Positions 9,116 through 18,860 are shown, counted from the stretch's first letter. The stretch: DNA of 64,000 nucleotides from Longimicrobium sp. (GCF_036388275.1 NZ_DASVSF010000002.1:62001-126000), one strand, 5' to 3'. Numbers and translations are program-made. The notes: generated from the sequence alone by a model not told the origin.

Positions 9116-11170
9116 CTACCCTTCCACGCCCAGCGCGGCGTCCACGGCCGTGAGAAACTGGTCCACGTCCAGGGGCTTGGTCAGGTAGTCGCGGGCTCCG
9201 GCCGCGCGCAGGCGCTCGATCTGGCGGGTGGTCGCGTCGGCGCTGATCACCAGCACGGGGACGTGGCGCGTGCGGTCGTCGGCGCGCAGCTCCTGAAGCA
9301 CCATCTCGCCCGAGATGTCGGGAAGGTGAAGGTCCAGCAGCACCAGGTCCGGCCGGTGCTCGCGCGCCAGTTGAAGCCCCAATCGCCCCTGCAGCGCGGG
9401 GATCAGGCTGATCTCCGGCCGGTCCATCAGGATGGTTTCCACCAGGTCCAGGTTGGCGAGGTTGTCTTCCACGTACAGGATGGTGCGGGCGGGCCGCGCC
9501 ACGGATTCTGCCCGCGCCCCGTCCAGCCGCCCGGGCTCCAGCCGCTCGCGCGGGCTTTCGGTAACGGGAAGCTCCACCCAGAAGGTGCTCCCCTCGCCCA
9601 CGGCGCTTTCCACGCGCAGCTGCCCGCCCATCACCTCCACCAGGCGCTGCGACAGCTTCAGCCCCAGCCCGGTACCCTCCACCCCGGAGCGCTCCGCCCC
9701 CAGCCGCGAAAACGCGACGAACAGTTCCCCCAGGCGGTCGGCGGGAATTCCCGGCCCCGTGTCGCGCACGCCGATGGCCAGGAACGCGCTTCCATCCGCC
9801 CCCACGGCCGGCCGGGCCAGGAGCTCCACCGCGCCGCCGGAGCGGTTGTACTTGATGGCGTTGGAAAGCAGGTTCAGCAGCACCTGCATCAGCCGCTGCT
9901 GGTCGGCGCGCACGTAGGCGTCGCTCCCCTGCGGCGCGCGGGCCGAAAGCTGCACCGGACGCTGGTCGGCCGTGGGGCGCACCAGGGCCAGCGCCTCGTT
10001 CAGCAGGGTGGCGGCGTGCACGGGCTCCAGCGAAAGCTGCTGCTGGTTGGCCTCGATGCGGGCGATCTCCAGCACCTCGTTGATCAGGTTCAGCAGGTGG
10101 CGGCCGGCCTTGAGGATGTGCTCCACGCTGCGCGCCTGGTCGGCCGGCAGCCGGCTGCGCTGCAGCAGCTGCCCGAACCCCAGGATGCTGTTCATGGGGG
10201 TGCGCAGCTCGTGGCTCATGCGCGACAGGAACTCGCTCTTGGCCTCGTTGGCTGCCTCCGCCGCTTCCTTTGCCTCCTTGAGCTTCACCTCGAACTGCTT
10301 GCGCTCGGTGATGTCGCGCACCATCCAGATGCGCCCGTACACCTCGCCCGCCTCGCTCGCCAGCGGCGCCGAATAGCGGTCCAGCACGCGCCCGTCGGCC
10401 AGCAGCACCTCGTCGCGGTGCACGGTCCGGAAGTCCTCGCGCAGCCCCTCGATCGTGCGGCGGTACCCGTCGGGGTCGGCGGCCTGGCGCGTGGCCCACG
10501 CGAACATCTCCACGCAGCGCTCGGGCGCGCGAAGCTCCTCGGGAACGTTGAAGATTTCGGCGTAGCGCCGGTTCATGTTCAGCACACGGCCCTGGTGCGA
10601 AACCAGGATGCCGTCGATGGCCACGTTGCTCTGCGCCTGCAGCAGCGTGGTCTGGAACTGCAGCGCCTCCTGGTCCCGCACGCGCTCCGTGATGTCGGTC
10701 ATGAAGCCGGCGAAGAACCGCTGCCCGTCGCTGGAGTACTCGCCGAAGTTGATCTCCACGGGAAACTCGGTGCCGTCGCGGCGCAGCGCCGGCACCTGCA
10801 CGCCCCGCCACGGGATGCTCCGCTCGCCCGTCATCATGTAGCGCCGGGTACCGCCCATGTGCCCGGCGCGCAGCCGGTGCGGCATCAGCACGGTGAGCGG
10901 CTTGCCCACCATCTGCTGGGCCGGGTATCCAAAGATCCTGCACATGGCCGGGTTCACCGCCACGATGGTGGATTCCGCGTCGATGATGACGACGCCGTCC
11001 GGGTCGGCATCCACCAGCGCGCGATACCGCTGCTCGTTCTCGGCGAGCGCCGCGCTGGCGGTGCGCGCCTCGTCCAGCTGCCGCTCCAGCTCGGCGATGC
11101 GGGCGCGCAGCTCGTCGGCTTCGGGCGGGTCGGTATGCGGCAGGGTGGGATTGGGAGTGGGGTGGCTCAT
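9116..11170 (-). CDS. Hybrid histidine kinase, PAS-PAS-HisKA-HATPase-REC
   Basis: 684 residues from the ATG at 11170 (MSHPTPNPTLPHTD). An N-terminal coiled coil (ELRARIAELERQLDEART) leads to two PAS domains, one near RYRALVDADPDGVVIIDAES and one near GILVSHQGRVLNMNRRYAEI, each closing with a DITERVRDQ/DITERKQF unit. HisKA has RMSHELRTPMNS (His320); HATPase has LLNLLSNAIKYN, DTGPGIPA and GTGLGLKLS. The receiver has phospho-Asp613 in LLDLHLPD and the YLTKPLD lysine. No membrane segment is seen, so the signal is probably cytoplasmic or redox/ligand-based. The kinase-receiver part is paralogous to the gene at 6-1430. Confidence 0.94.
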   Translation of the reverse strand: MSHPTPNPTLPHTDPPEADELRARIAELERQLDEARTASAALAENEQRYRALVDADPDGVVIIDAESTIVAVNPAMCRIFGYPAQQMVGKPLTVLMPHRLRAGHMGGTRRYMMTGERSIPWRGVQVPALRRDGTEFPVEINFGEYSSDGQRFFAGFMTDITERVRDQEALQFQTTLLQAQSNVAIDGILVSHQGRVLNMNRRYAEIFNVPEELRAPERCVEMFAWATRQAADPDGYRRTIEGLREDFRTVHRDEVLLADGRVLDRYSAPLASEAGEVYGRIWMVRDITERKQFEVKLKEAKEAAEAANEAKSEFLSRMSHELRTPMNSILGFGQLLQRSRLPADQARSVEHILKAGRHLLNLINEVLEIARIEANQQQLSLEPVHAATLLNEALALVRPTADQRPVQLSARAPQGSDAYVRADQQRLMQVLLNLLSNAIKYNRSGGAVELLARPAVGADGSAFLAIGVRDTGPGIPADRLGELFVAFSRLGAERSGVEGTGLGLKLSQRLVEVMGGQLRVESAVGEGSTFWVELPVTESPRERLEPGRLDGARAESVARPARTILYVEDNLANLDLVETILMDRPEISLIPALQGRLGLQLAREHRPDLVLLDLHLPDISGEMVLQELRADDRTRHVPVLVISADATTRQIERLRAAGARDYLTKPLDVDQFLTAVDAALGVEG

Positions 11171-11502
11171 GGCTACGGCTGGGACACAGCGGAGGGCAGG
11201 GGCCTGCGGAACGGGGCGACGGCCCACGGGCGCCGTCCACGAGGGCGCGCGCAGCCCGGGAGCCCGCACGCGTCGATAAAGCTAACGACCACCGCCGCCC
11301 CCGAACAAGCGCCGGCGCGAGCAGCGACCCAACCGGGCTAGCGCTGGAGCCGAGGCCCGTGTTCCGGCGCGGATGTGCGGGGGGCAAACACCTCCGGAGC
11401 CGAAAATGTCCCGAAAGAATTGTGTCACTCGCCCGGCGCCTGTAGGCTTGGGGCCGTCATCCGTTTCGGCCGCTCCCGCCTTCCTCCTTCCGGACTTCCT
11501 CG
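11171..11502. other. 332-nt divergent intergenic region
   Basis: Separates the minus-strand hybrid kinase from the plus-strand DUF2779 gene. It should contain both promoters. No convincing -35/-10 pair, hairpin, RNA gene or short coding sequence was recognised; composition is GC-rich throughout. Confidence 0.5.
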
Positions 11503-13317
11503 ATGCACCTTACCAAATCCGATTACAAGGTCGCGCGTACCTGCGCCACCAAGCTCTACTACCGCAAAACCGGACAGTTCCCCAACGGCACGGGCGACGA
11601 ATACATGCGCCTGCTGGCCGAGGGCGGGTTCATGGTCGAGGAGATCGCCCGCCAGATGCACCCCAGCGGGCGGTATATCGGCTTTCACGGCACGCCGGAG
11701 CAGGCTGCCGAGCGCACCCAGCGCGAGATGGAGCAGGGCGACTGCGTGCTGTTCGAGGCAACATTCGTCGCCGGCGCGCTTCACGCCCGCGTGGACGTGC
11801 TGGTCAGGTGCGGTGACGAGGTGCATCTGATCGAGGTGAAGTCTGCCTCCTTTCCTGGCGACGAGCACCGCGCCCGCCTGCGGGACGGGCTGCCGGGCGC
11901 CATGCGGGGGAAAAAGCCGCCGCATCCGCTGGTCGACAAGTGGCCGCCGCACGTGGAAGACGTCGCGTTCCAGACGTGGGTGGCGCGGCAGGCGCTGCCC
12001 GGCTGGCACATCCGGCCGTTCCTGATGATGCCGGACCGCGACGCGCGTACGGAGCTCGACGGGCTGTGGCAGTGGTTCCGGCTGGAGCGCGCCCCCCACG
12101 GCGGACGCCCTGCCGTGACGTTCCACGGCGACGCCGAGGCGCTGCGGCGGAAGCCGTTCCTGGCCAAGATCGAGGTCTCGGCCGAGGTGGAACTGGTGCT
12201 GGCGGAGGTAACCGGCGCGGCGACCGAGTTCGTGGACAGCCTGGTTCCCCAGCCCCGCCCCATTCCGGTGCCCATCTCGGTGAAGTGCCGCGAATGCGAG
12301 CTGCACGGCGAAACGGAAGAAGGCGACGCACGCCTGTTCGCCGGCTGCTGGGGCGACCTGGCCGACGTGCGCCCCAACCTCTTCGAAATCTACTCCGTCG
12401 CCACCATCGGCGGCACGCGCAGCCCGGTTGCGAACCGGCTGATCAACGAGCGGCGCATGCACCTTTTGGACATGGACGAGGCGCATCTGGTAAAGGCGGA
12501 TGGCACCGTCGGCGCGGCCAACACCCGCCAGCTGATCCAGCTGCGCAACACGCGGATCAACCGCGAGTGGGTGAGCGAAGACTTTCCCCGTATCCTGGAC
12601 GGGTTCGCCTATCCGCTTCACTTCATCGATTTCGAGACGTCGGCGCTGGCCATTCCCTACCACGCGGGCATGCGGCCGTACGAGCCGGTCGCGTACCAGT
12701 GGAGCTGCCACACCGTGCCCCACCCCGGTGCCGCGCCGGTGCACTCGGAGTGGATCAACTCCACCGACGCCTTTCCCAACCGCGAGTTCGCCAAGACGCT
12801 GCGCGATGCCGTGGGCGACGCGGGCACGGTGTTCATGTGGGCCACCCACGAACGCACCATCCTGAGGAAGATCCGTTCGCAGCTCGCGGAGCGCGGCCAG
12901 GCGGACGCGGACGTGTGCGGGTGGGCGGAGGAGCTGGAAGGCCGGCTGGTGGACATGAACAAGCTCACCTTCGACCACTACTTCCATCCGCGGATGGGTG
13001 GCCGTACCTCCATCAAGTACGTGGTGCGGGCGGTGTGGGCAGAAAACCCGCGGGTGCGGGCCGCGTTTCCGGAGTACGACGGACCGGGCGCCGCCTGCCT
13101 GTACGGCTCGCTGCCGGCGGTGGAGATCGCGGGGGCGCCGTTCGAAGTGCGAGAGGGCACCGCCGCCGTCCGCGCCTACCAGGCGATGATGTACGGCGCG
13201 GAGTCGCGCGACGCCGCCGCCCGTGAGGAGCTGCGGAACCTGCTGCTGCGGTACTGCAAGCTCGATACGGCGGCCATGGTGATGGTATGGATGCACTGGC
13301 GGGGCGGCCGAACGTAA
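11503..13317 (+). CDS. DUF2779 protein (Cas4-like nuclease plus DEDD exonuclease-like)
   Basis: 604-residue protein of the DUF2779 family. It starts MHLTKSDYKVARTCATKLYY, typical of the PD-(D/E)xK Cas4/AddB-like fold; ARVDVLVRCGD and HLIEVKSAS give the D...E-x-K motif near residues 107-123. A Cys quartet is partly present (CRECELHGE ... GCWGDLAD), as in iron-sulphur nucleases. From about 370, HFIDFETSALAIPYH begins a DEDD-type exonuclease-like domain, and the late RYCKLDTAAMVMVW supplies another acidic residue. It probably cuts or trims DNA. It is the outermost gene of the defence island and is convergent with the restriction subunit. Confidence 0.87.
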   Translation: MHLTKSDYKVARTCATKLYYRKTGQFPNGTGDEYMRLLAEGGFMVEEIARQMHPSGRYIGFHGTPEQAAERTQREMEQGDCVLFEATFVAGALHARVDVLVRCGDEVHLIEVKSASFPGDEHRARLRDGLPGAMRGKKPPHPLVDKWPPHVEDVAFQTWVARQALPGWHIRPFLMMPDRDARTELDGLWQWFRLERAPHGGRPAVTFHGDAEALRRKPFLAKIEVSAEVELVLAEVTGAATEFVDSLVPQPRPIPVPISVKCRECELHGETEEGDARLFAGCWGDLADVRPNLFEIYSVATIGGTRSPVANRLINERRMHLLDMDEAHLVKADGTVGAANTRQLIQLRNTRINREWVSEDFPRILDGFAYPLHFIDFETSALAIPYHAGMRPYEPVAYQWSCHTVPHPGAAPVHSEWINSTDAFPNREFAKTLRDAVGDAGTVFMWATHERTILRKIRSQLAERGQADADVCGWAEELEGRLVDMNKLTFDHYFHPRMGGRTSIKYVVRAVWAENPRVRAAFPEYDGPGAACLYGSLPAVEIAGAPFEVREGTAAVRAYQAMMYGAESRDAAAREELRNLLLRYCKLDTAAMVMVWMHWRGGRT

Positions 13318-13337
13318 GCTCCCGGCGCTCCTCGCCG

Positions 13338-13370
13338 AGCTGGGCCCGGAAGGATCGCGGGCCCGGCTTT
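13338..13370. terminator. Hairpin between convergent genes
   Basis: Arms AGCTGGGCCCG (13338-13348) and CGGGCCCGGCT (13358-13368), one G-T mismatch, followed on the plus strand by a short T-run (TTT). It lies in the 64-nt gap between the DUF2779 stop and the restriction subunit stop. Confidence 0.6.
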
Positions 13371-13381
13371 GCCTCACGAGA

Positions 13382-16129
13382 TCAACGGCCGGGCGCCCCC
13401 GCGTCCGCGGGGGCGGCAACCTCGTTCCCGCGGTGGCCGGTTGGTGCGGTCACCTGGGCGTACTGCCGGTCCAGCCACGAGAGCTGGATGTTCTGCGTTA
13501 CGGCGCCGTGTGGAACCAGCAGGTACCGCCAGGGCTTTCCGGCGTACGTGGCCGTGTACTCCGAAGCCCGGCCGCACCACAGCACGGCCACGTCGCGCTT
13601 GGCGAGGACCTCGGCATCGTTCAGCTCGCTCTCCGCCTTCGTTTCGACCATGAGGATGGCGTCGTCCGTTTCGGCCACGAAGTCCGGCTGGTACTCCGCC
13701 TGCTCGTGCCCCCGCTTGTAGAACAGCTGAAACTGCCCACGCGCCGGACGAAACCACTTCAACGACTCCCGGTCCAGGATCACCGCCATCTGTCGTTCGG
13801 TCTCGCTGTCGAACTTCTGCACCGGGTACAGGCAGCGGGCGAACCCGCCGAACAGGTACTTCGCCATGTTGGCGCGGTCGCGCGGCGCCACGCGAAAGTC
13901 CTGCGTGGCGTCGTGGGCCTTGAAGGCGCTCTCCTTGAGCTCGGTCATGCCCGCGGTCACCCGCGTCTCGTACTCTACGTCTTCTTCCCAGTAGTGGTCC
14001 TGCATCTGCGCGTGCACGGCTTCCGCGATCCGGCGCGCGTGCCCCCGTACGATCTTCTCCACGTCATTCCGGGTGCGGGTGGCGCCCAGGTGGGCCACTA
14101 CCTGCCCCGCCAGATCGTACAGCAGGTCGGCGTTCTCATCGTACGAGATGTCGTCTTGGTCGATCAGCTCCCGCACGATGTAGTTCTCCAGGCGCTCCTC
14201 TCCCGGGGCATCGGTGCCGGCATCCAGCGTGTGAACCTGGCCGGTGCGCATCTCCTGGATGTGGAGCGTCTCGTCGGGCACCTGCAGGTTCAGGCGGCGC
14301 AGGTCGAGCATGAAGGGGCGGAACCCCGTGCGGCGCTCGGCCGTGGGCAGCACCAGGATTCGCGGAATGCTGATGGTGCGGTCCGCCACCAGCTCGGCCG
14401 TGCGCGCCACGATGGCCGCCACGTCCACGGGCGCGGCAACGCCGTCCATCTCCAGCTGCGCGGGCTGGTATGCTTCGGTCACGGCCGCCTGGATGCGCGC
14501 CCGCACCTCGGGGTCGCGCAGGTGGTCGGTGCTGGGAAGCAGCGCGGGCTGGTTTCCCATGCCGCGGATGGCACGCCACGCAATCTGCGCCACCTGCAGT
14601 TCCTGCGGCGTGGCGAACGCGGGCGCCTCGGGGGCGGCGGCCACTTCGGTTGACGGTGTGGCCTGCGCGGGTGCAAGCCCCAGCTGCGACGCCAGCGTGG
14701 ATTGCGAAACCACCGTCCGGCCCCGCTCCACCTCGCCGTCCTCGCCCAGGTAGTACTTCTTGAGCTGGATGATGGAGTCCGGCCGGCTCGCCTCGTCCAC
14801 GATTTCCTGAAAGCGGTCATGCGCCACGATGCTCAGCCGGTCCAGCGACTCCTGCCCCGTGCGGCCGCCGTACGGCAGGCGCAGCCCGCGCCCGATGGAC
14901 TGCTCGATGAGGATGCGGGCATTGGCCGCGCGCAGCGGAACGATGGTGTACAGGTTGGTGACGTCCCACCCTTCCTTGAGCATGTTCACGTGGATGACGA
15001 TTTCCGTGGGCTCGTCGGCGTGCTCCACCCGCAGCAGGCGCTCCACCATCTGCTCTTCGGCGGCGCCGGTCTGACTGCTGTCCACCTGGATCACCCGTCC
15101 ACGATAGCGGCCCTCGAGAAACGTGTCGGACTCGATCAGACGCAGGAGATCGCCCGCGTGGGTCGTGTCGCGGGCAATCACCAGCAGGAACGGCTTGACG
15201 ATCTCCCTGCCCGTCTGCCGGGCGTACGTTTCCAGGTCTACCTTCACGCTCTCGTGCAGCCGGATGCCGTCTTCCAGCTTGATCCGCTCCAGCTGCTCCG
15301 GCGCCATCGCCCGCGCGTCGAAGTTGCGGCGGGTGACCACGGCCGGCTCCTTGACGAACCCGTCGGCCATGGCGCGGCCTAGCGGATAGTTTTGCACCAC
15401 GTTGCGGAACGGCACCGGGCCCTTGCCCGTTTCCACGTACGGGGTGGCCGTGAGCTCCAGCCCCAGCACGGGCCGCAGCTCGTTGATGGCCCGCACCCCG
15501 GCCGAGGCGCGGTAGCGGTGCGACTCGTCCATCAGCAGCACCAGGTCCGGCAGCGCCGCCAGGTACGCGAAGTAGCTTTCGCCGATGTACTCCGAGAGCC
15601 GCTTGATGCGGGGCGAGCGGCCGCCGCGCACCTCGGAGGTGATCTTGGCGATGTTGAAGATGTTTACGCGGCAGCGGATGGTTTCGTCGAACAGCGTGGC
15701 GGAGCGGTTTTCGTACGTGTCGCCCGTGATGAGCTCCGGCGGGCTGGTGGCGAACTCGGCGATGCCCCGGAACACGTACTTGGGCGTGTTGGGGGTAAAG
15801 TCCGCGATCAGCTTGTTATAGACGGTCAGGTTGGGCGCCAGGACGAAGAAGTTGTCCTTGCCGTGCGCCAGGTGCAGGTAGCTGATGAAGGCGCCCATCA
15901 GCCGCGTTTTGCCCACACCCGTGGCCAGCGCAAAGCACAGCGACGGAAACTCGCGCTCGAAGTCGGTGAGCGAGGGGTACGCGGCCGCCACGGCCTGCAG
16001 CGCGGACTGCAGGTCCATGTCCTTTTTGAGCTCGATGCGGCCCGTGACGTCGTCCAGGATCTGCAGCGCCTCGCGCTGGGGCGCGCGCAGGCTCAGGCGC
16101 GAGGCGATGTTCGCGACGTGGCGGCTCAT
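13382..16129 (-). CDS. res: Type III restriction enzyme, helicase/nuclease (Res) subunit
   Basis: 915-residue SF2 helicase-nuclease that translocates on DNA and cleaves it after meeting a second, opposing unmodified site. Motifs: Walker A in FALATGVGKTRLMG (about residue 70), FVLAPNLTVYNKL, DESH box LLMDESHRYRASAG, ELTATPY (motif III), HVNMLKEGWDV and QSIGRGLRLPYG (motifs V/VI). Near the C-terminus, QPDFVAETDDAILMVETKAE carries a PD-(D/E)xK site. Size is normal for Res. The start ATG overlaps the methyltransferase stop (ATGA, 16126-16129), so Mod and Res are translationally coupled. It needs the Mod protein for site recognition. Confidence 0.94.
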   Translation of the reverse strand: MSRHVANIASRLSLRAPQREALQILDDVTGRIELKKDMDLQSALQAVAAAYPSLTDFEREFPSLCFALATGVGKTRLMGAFISYLHLAHGKDNFFVLAPNLTVYNKLIADFTPNTPKYVFRGIAEFATSPPELITGDTYENRSATLFDETIRCRVNIFNIAKITSEVRGGRSPRIKRLSEYIGESYFAYLAALPDLVLLMDESHRYRASAGVRAINELRPVLGLELTATPYVETGKGPVPFRNVVQNYPLGRAMADGFVKEPAVVTRRNFDARAMAPEQLERIKLEDGIRLHESVKVDLETYARQTGREIVKPFLLVIARDTTHAGDLLRLIESDTFLEGRYRGRVIQVDSSQTGAAEEQMVERLLRVEHADEPTEIVIHVNMLKEGWDVTNLYTIVPLRAANARILIEQSIGRGLRLPYGGRTGQESLDRLSIVAHDRFQEIVDEASRPDSIIQLKKYYLGEDGEVERGRTVVSQSTLASQLGLAPAQATPSTEVAAAPEAPAFATPQELQVAQIAWRAIRGMGNQPALLPSTDHLRDPEVRARIQAAVTEAYQPAQLEMDGVAAPVDVAAIVARTAELVADRTISIPRILVLPTAERRTGFRPFMLDLRRLNLQVPDETLHIQEMRTGQVHTLDAGTDAPGEERLENYIVRELIDQDDISYDENADLLYDLAGQVVAHLGATRTRNDVEKIVRGHARRIAEAVHAQMQDHYWEEDVEYETRVTAGMTELKESAFKAHDATQDFRVAPRDRANMAKYLFGGFARCLYPVQKFDSETERQMAVILDRESLKWFRPARGQFQLFYKRGHEQAEYQPDFVAETDDAILMVETKAESELNDAEVLAKRDVAVLWCGRASEYTATYAGKPWRYLLVPHGAVTQNIQLSWLDRQYAQVTAPTGHRGNEVAAPADAGAPGR

Positions 16130-17889
16130 TCACCACCTTCCGCGCCGAACAGCGAGGGCTGCGTGTTCCGCCGCCGTGCGGGTCCGGGCTCCGGAGCGGC
16201 CGCCGGCTCCGCCGCCGCGGCGGGCAGGTTCTGCACGTTCAGGCTGTAGTCGTCGCGGCCCCATTCGCAGCGCGAAAGCACCTGCTTGGGGATCTTCTTG
16301 ACCGTAAGGTTGGGATAGCGCGCGTCGTCGCCCCGGAACGCCGCGCACAGCACCAGCAGCGTGTGGTTGTCACCCACTTCGTCGGAAAGCTGCCCAAGCT
16401 GGTCCGGCCCAAGGTGCTGCGTGGTCACGTAGATGTAGTCGCTCTCGGTGGATCGCCCGTGCTGCCAATAGACGGTGTCGCTCGGGGCATAGGTAAAGCC
16501 CTCCAGCTTGCACATGGCCTCGGCGAGCATCGCCCCGTTGAACTCCGGGTTGATGACCATCTGGCCCCAACGGTCCTTTTGCAGCAGCGAAGGCGCGAGG
16601 CGGAAGTAGCGGAATCCGCCGCCGCCCTTCCAATCCACCGCCTTGGTGATGCCGCCGGGATCGTCGCCATCCACCACCTTGCGCATCCGCGGAATAATGT
16701 GCGTGTGGATGTGATCGCCCAACTCCACCATGATCCAGCGCCGTCCCATCTTGTGAGCAACGGCGCCCGTGGTGCCGGAGCCGGCGAAGGAGTCGAGGAC
16801 CCAATCACCACTCTGAGTGGTGAGTTCAAGGATACGCTTTATGAGCGGCTCAGGCTTTTTCCCGTTCGGAAACTCTACCCCGCCCTCGTTGTGAAGATTA
16901 TTCGAAAGTAAGTCATCCCAGATCGTAGAAAGTGCCTCGCCAGTGATATATCGACCATCCAGCATCTTGGTTTTCGAAGAGTAGAAAAGCAACTGTTCCC
17001 CATTCAAAAAGTAGTAATCTTCTTTCCCGTCCCTCCGGGATCGCACGACACGATCCGGCTGCTCTAGCGATTCCGCAAGGTACGCCCGCGCATCAGCATT
17101 GACATCCTTCGGTTGAACACGAGCGGTCCTCACTACACGTCGAGGATCGGCGAGCACAAACGACTCCAGCTCTGCCTCAAGTCGTGCGCCAAAAACATGT
17201 CGAAGTTGCCGTGCACTCACGTTCAGGCTTCTCGCAAATGCATTTGTAACAGTATCGAGCCGCCACTCGGCACAGGGATCGTCATAGTTGATGATATATC
17301 TACTGTACCGCTTGTCTCGGGCGGTCGGGACGAATCCCTTGTAGGATTTCCAGTATTCTTTATCTCGCGCGTACCACAGGACGAAGTTTGATGTAGTGAC
17401 GACCCCTGGATTCGTCGCCTTTGGTCCTGATACGGAACTCTGTTTGAATGTGATGATCGAAACCCTGTTCGTACGCCCGAATATCTCGTCTGCGATAGCG
17501 ATCAGATAACCCAATTCATTGTCGTCGATATGGATGAACAAGGAGCCGGCTCGGCCGAGAAGTACGTGTAGATACTTTAGGCGATCACGCATCAGCGACA
17601 GCCACAGCGAGTGCTCCATTCCGTCGTCGTAGTGCTCCAATGCCTGTTGAGTATTGAATGGGGGATCGATGTAGATGCACTGGATCTTTCCCGCGAACTC
17701 CTGCTCGAGCGCCTTCAACGCAAGCAGATTGTCCCCGAAGATCAGCCGGTTGTCGAAGTGGTCGCCCTCGGATACGCGCAGCGAAGCGTGGTAGGAGCGC
17801 TCCCGGTCCTCTAGCAGGATGCGGGGCTCCAGCTTCGGGCGGTTCTCCTTGCCAATCCAGGTCAGCTCCAGCTTCTGCTTGCGGCTCAT
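16126..17889 (-). CDS. mod: Type III DNA adenine methyltransferase (Mod)
   Basis: 587-residue beta-class adenine methyltransferase from the ATG at 17889 (MSRKQKLELTWIGKENRPKL). Catalytic motif IV is IDPPFNT (about residue 80); the SAM-binding motif I is DSFAGSGTTGAVAHKMGRR, in the permuted order of beta-class enzymes. Between them lies a long target-recognition region. The stretch 16850-17650 is visibly richer in A/T than the flanks, in keeping with exchange of recognition domains by recombination. The C-terminal tail is Ala/Pro-rich. It methylates and recognises the target sequence for Res. The site recognised cannot be read from sequence. Confidence 0.94.
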   Translation of the reverse strand: MSRKQKLELTWIGKENRPKLEPRILLEDRERSYHASLRVSEGDHFDNRLIFGDNLLALKALEQEFAGKIQCIYIDPPFNTQQALEHYDDGMEHSLWLSLMRDRLKYLHVLLGRAGSLFIHIDDNELGYLIAIADEIFGRTNRVSIITFKQSSVSGPKATNPGVVTTSNFVLWYARDKEYWKSYKGFVPTARDKRYSRYIINYDDPCAEWRLDTVTNAFARSLNVSARQLRHVFGARLEAELESFVLADPRRVVRTARVQPKDVNADARAYLAESLEQPDRVVRSRRDGKEDYYFLNGEQLLFYSSKTKMLDGRYITGEALSTIWDDLLSNNLHNEGGVEFPNGKKPEPLIKRILELTTQSGDWVLDSFAGSGTTGAVAHKMGRRWIMVELGDHIHTHIIPRMRKVVDGDDPGGITKAVDWKGGGGFRYFRLAPSLLQKDRWGQMVINPEFNGAMLAEAMCKLEGFTYAPSDTVYWQHGRSTESDYIYVTTQHLGPDQLGQLSDEVGDNHTLLVLCAAFRGDDARYPNLTVKKIPKQVLSRCEWGRDDYSLNVQNLPAAAAEPAAAPEPGPARRRNTQPSLFGAEGGE

Positions 17890-18140
17890 CTCTTCGGGGC
17901 GTTGTGAAAAAGCGATACGTGGTGCCGGGCGGCGGAGGCAGCTACCTGGCGGTGCGATCCGTTCCGAAGCCGGCGTTCGCCCGCAATCTAGCGAACGACA
18001 CAAGCGTTAGGGTGCGTGCGGGGCCCCGGCGCAGGACCTTCGTGCGCCGAAGCATGAACGGCCTCCGATCCCGTAGCCGATCTTAGCCTGCACCCGCGCT
18101 GTAGCCAAGCACCGCAACGAACGGATGGTGCAAGGCCGCA

Positions 18141-18380
18141 TCAGCCGTGGTGACCGATACTCCGTTCCAGTGTGTCGGCGAGCGCAATCAGCTGTCGACC
18201 ACGTTCGCGTGCTACACGCGCCACTGCGGCAATCCAGCCCGGTGGCGGCTCGCGGTAGTGGCGTGTGTCCGGGCTGAGCCGCGCGCGTTCGACGGAATTG
18301 ACGTGCGAGCCACAAGCTTCTGCGATGTCAGCTACAGTAACCTTCTGGATCAGAAGGTCCGTCGCTTCCTTGAAGTTCAA
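18141..18380 (-). CDS. Small HTH-like protein (start uncertain)
   Basis: About 79 residues if it starts at the TTG at 18380, which has a GGGGA site just before it. It reads (M)NFKEATDLLIQKVTVADIAEA then CGSHVNSVERARLSPDT, a helix-turn-helix-like block in which ADIAEACGSHVNSV would be helices 2-3. It continues with REPPPGWIAAVARVARERGR and a helical end. An earlier in-frame start is possible, but the upstream residues do not look coding. It probably regulates or marks the nearby restriction-modification or nucleotidyltransferase genes. The exact family was not recognised. Confidence 0.55.
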   Translation of the reverse strand: MNFKEATDLLIQKVTVADIAEACGSHVNSVERARLSPDTRHYREPPPGWIAAVARVARERGRQLIALADTLERSIGHHG

Positions 18381-18405
18381 TGCGTCCCCACTGTCAGAAT
18401 CAGCC

Positions 18406-18434
18406 TTGACAAAACTCCTGCTGTTAAATAGATT
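18406..18434 (+). promoter_or_regulatory. Sigma70-like promoter
   Basis: TTGACA at 18406-18411, a 17-nt spacer and TAGATT at 18429-18434, reading into the open frame at 18432-18818. It is the best -35 match in the neighbourhood, yet no conventional start codon follows in that frame. Confidence 0.5.
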
Positions 18435-18818
18435 ACTGACAGCAGGGCACAATACCAAGGCTGGCCGCTCTCCCGCCAAGAAGAATCGACCAGCCTCAAC
18501 ACGGAACGACCCAAAGGCCGCCCGCTCACCAAGCTGCTCTGCTGGACGGCCTGGGTCAATAGCCTGGAGGTAGAGTATGGAACAGCAGCAATCCCCGGCC
18601 TCACCCATGCGGCTCTGGAGATCCTGAAGGACAGGTTCGGAGCGCTGGAAGCGGGAGCGAACTCCTCGATCAAGCTCGCCCGCTACGCACCGGAAGACGA
18701 GCTGGCGATGGATCTGCTCGTCGCGGAAGCGGTGCTGGAGTTCGGCAGCAACCTGCGCGAGGCGCTCGACGCCACGATTGAGTGGGCGCGGGCGCGGGGG
18801 GTGGGACCCGTCGCGTGA
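18432..18818 (+). pseudogene. Open frame without a canonical start, probable gene remnant
   Basis: A 128-codon open frame with protein-like composition and no early ATG, GTG or TTG. It reads LTKLLCWTAWVNSLEVEYGT, then HAALEILKDRFGALEAGANS, ARYAPEDELAMDLLVAEAVL and DATIEWARARG before its stop; all predicted helical. Upstream is a good promoter (18406-18434). In another frame, a GGAGG-preceded ATG at 18577 opens only a 16-residue peptide, which would fit a frameshift near 18580-18630. It may be a decayed gene or one using a rare start. No family was recognised. Confidence 0.42.
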
Positions 18819-18820
18819 GA

Positions 18821-18860
18821 ATCACGCGGCAGCCGCAGAAAGGTCTGCGGCTGCCGTGAT
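18821..18860 (+). terminator. Hairpin terminator candidate
   Basis: Arms CGGCAGCCGCAGA (18827-18839) and TCTGCGGCTGCCG (18844-18856), loop AAGG, with an outer ATCAC/GTGAT extension. It sits directly after the stop at 18818 and 55 nt before the stop of the minus-strand gene at 18915. No T-run. Confidence 0.6.
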
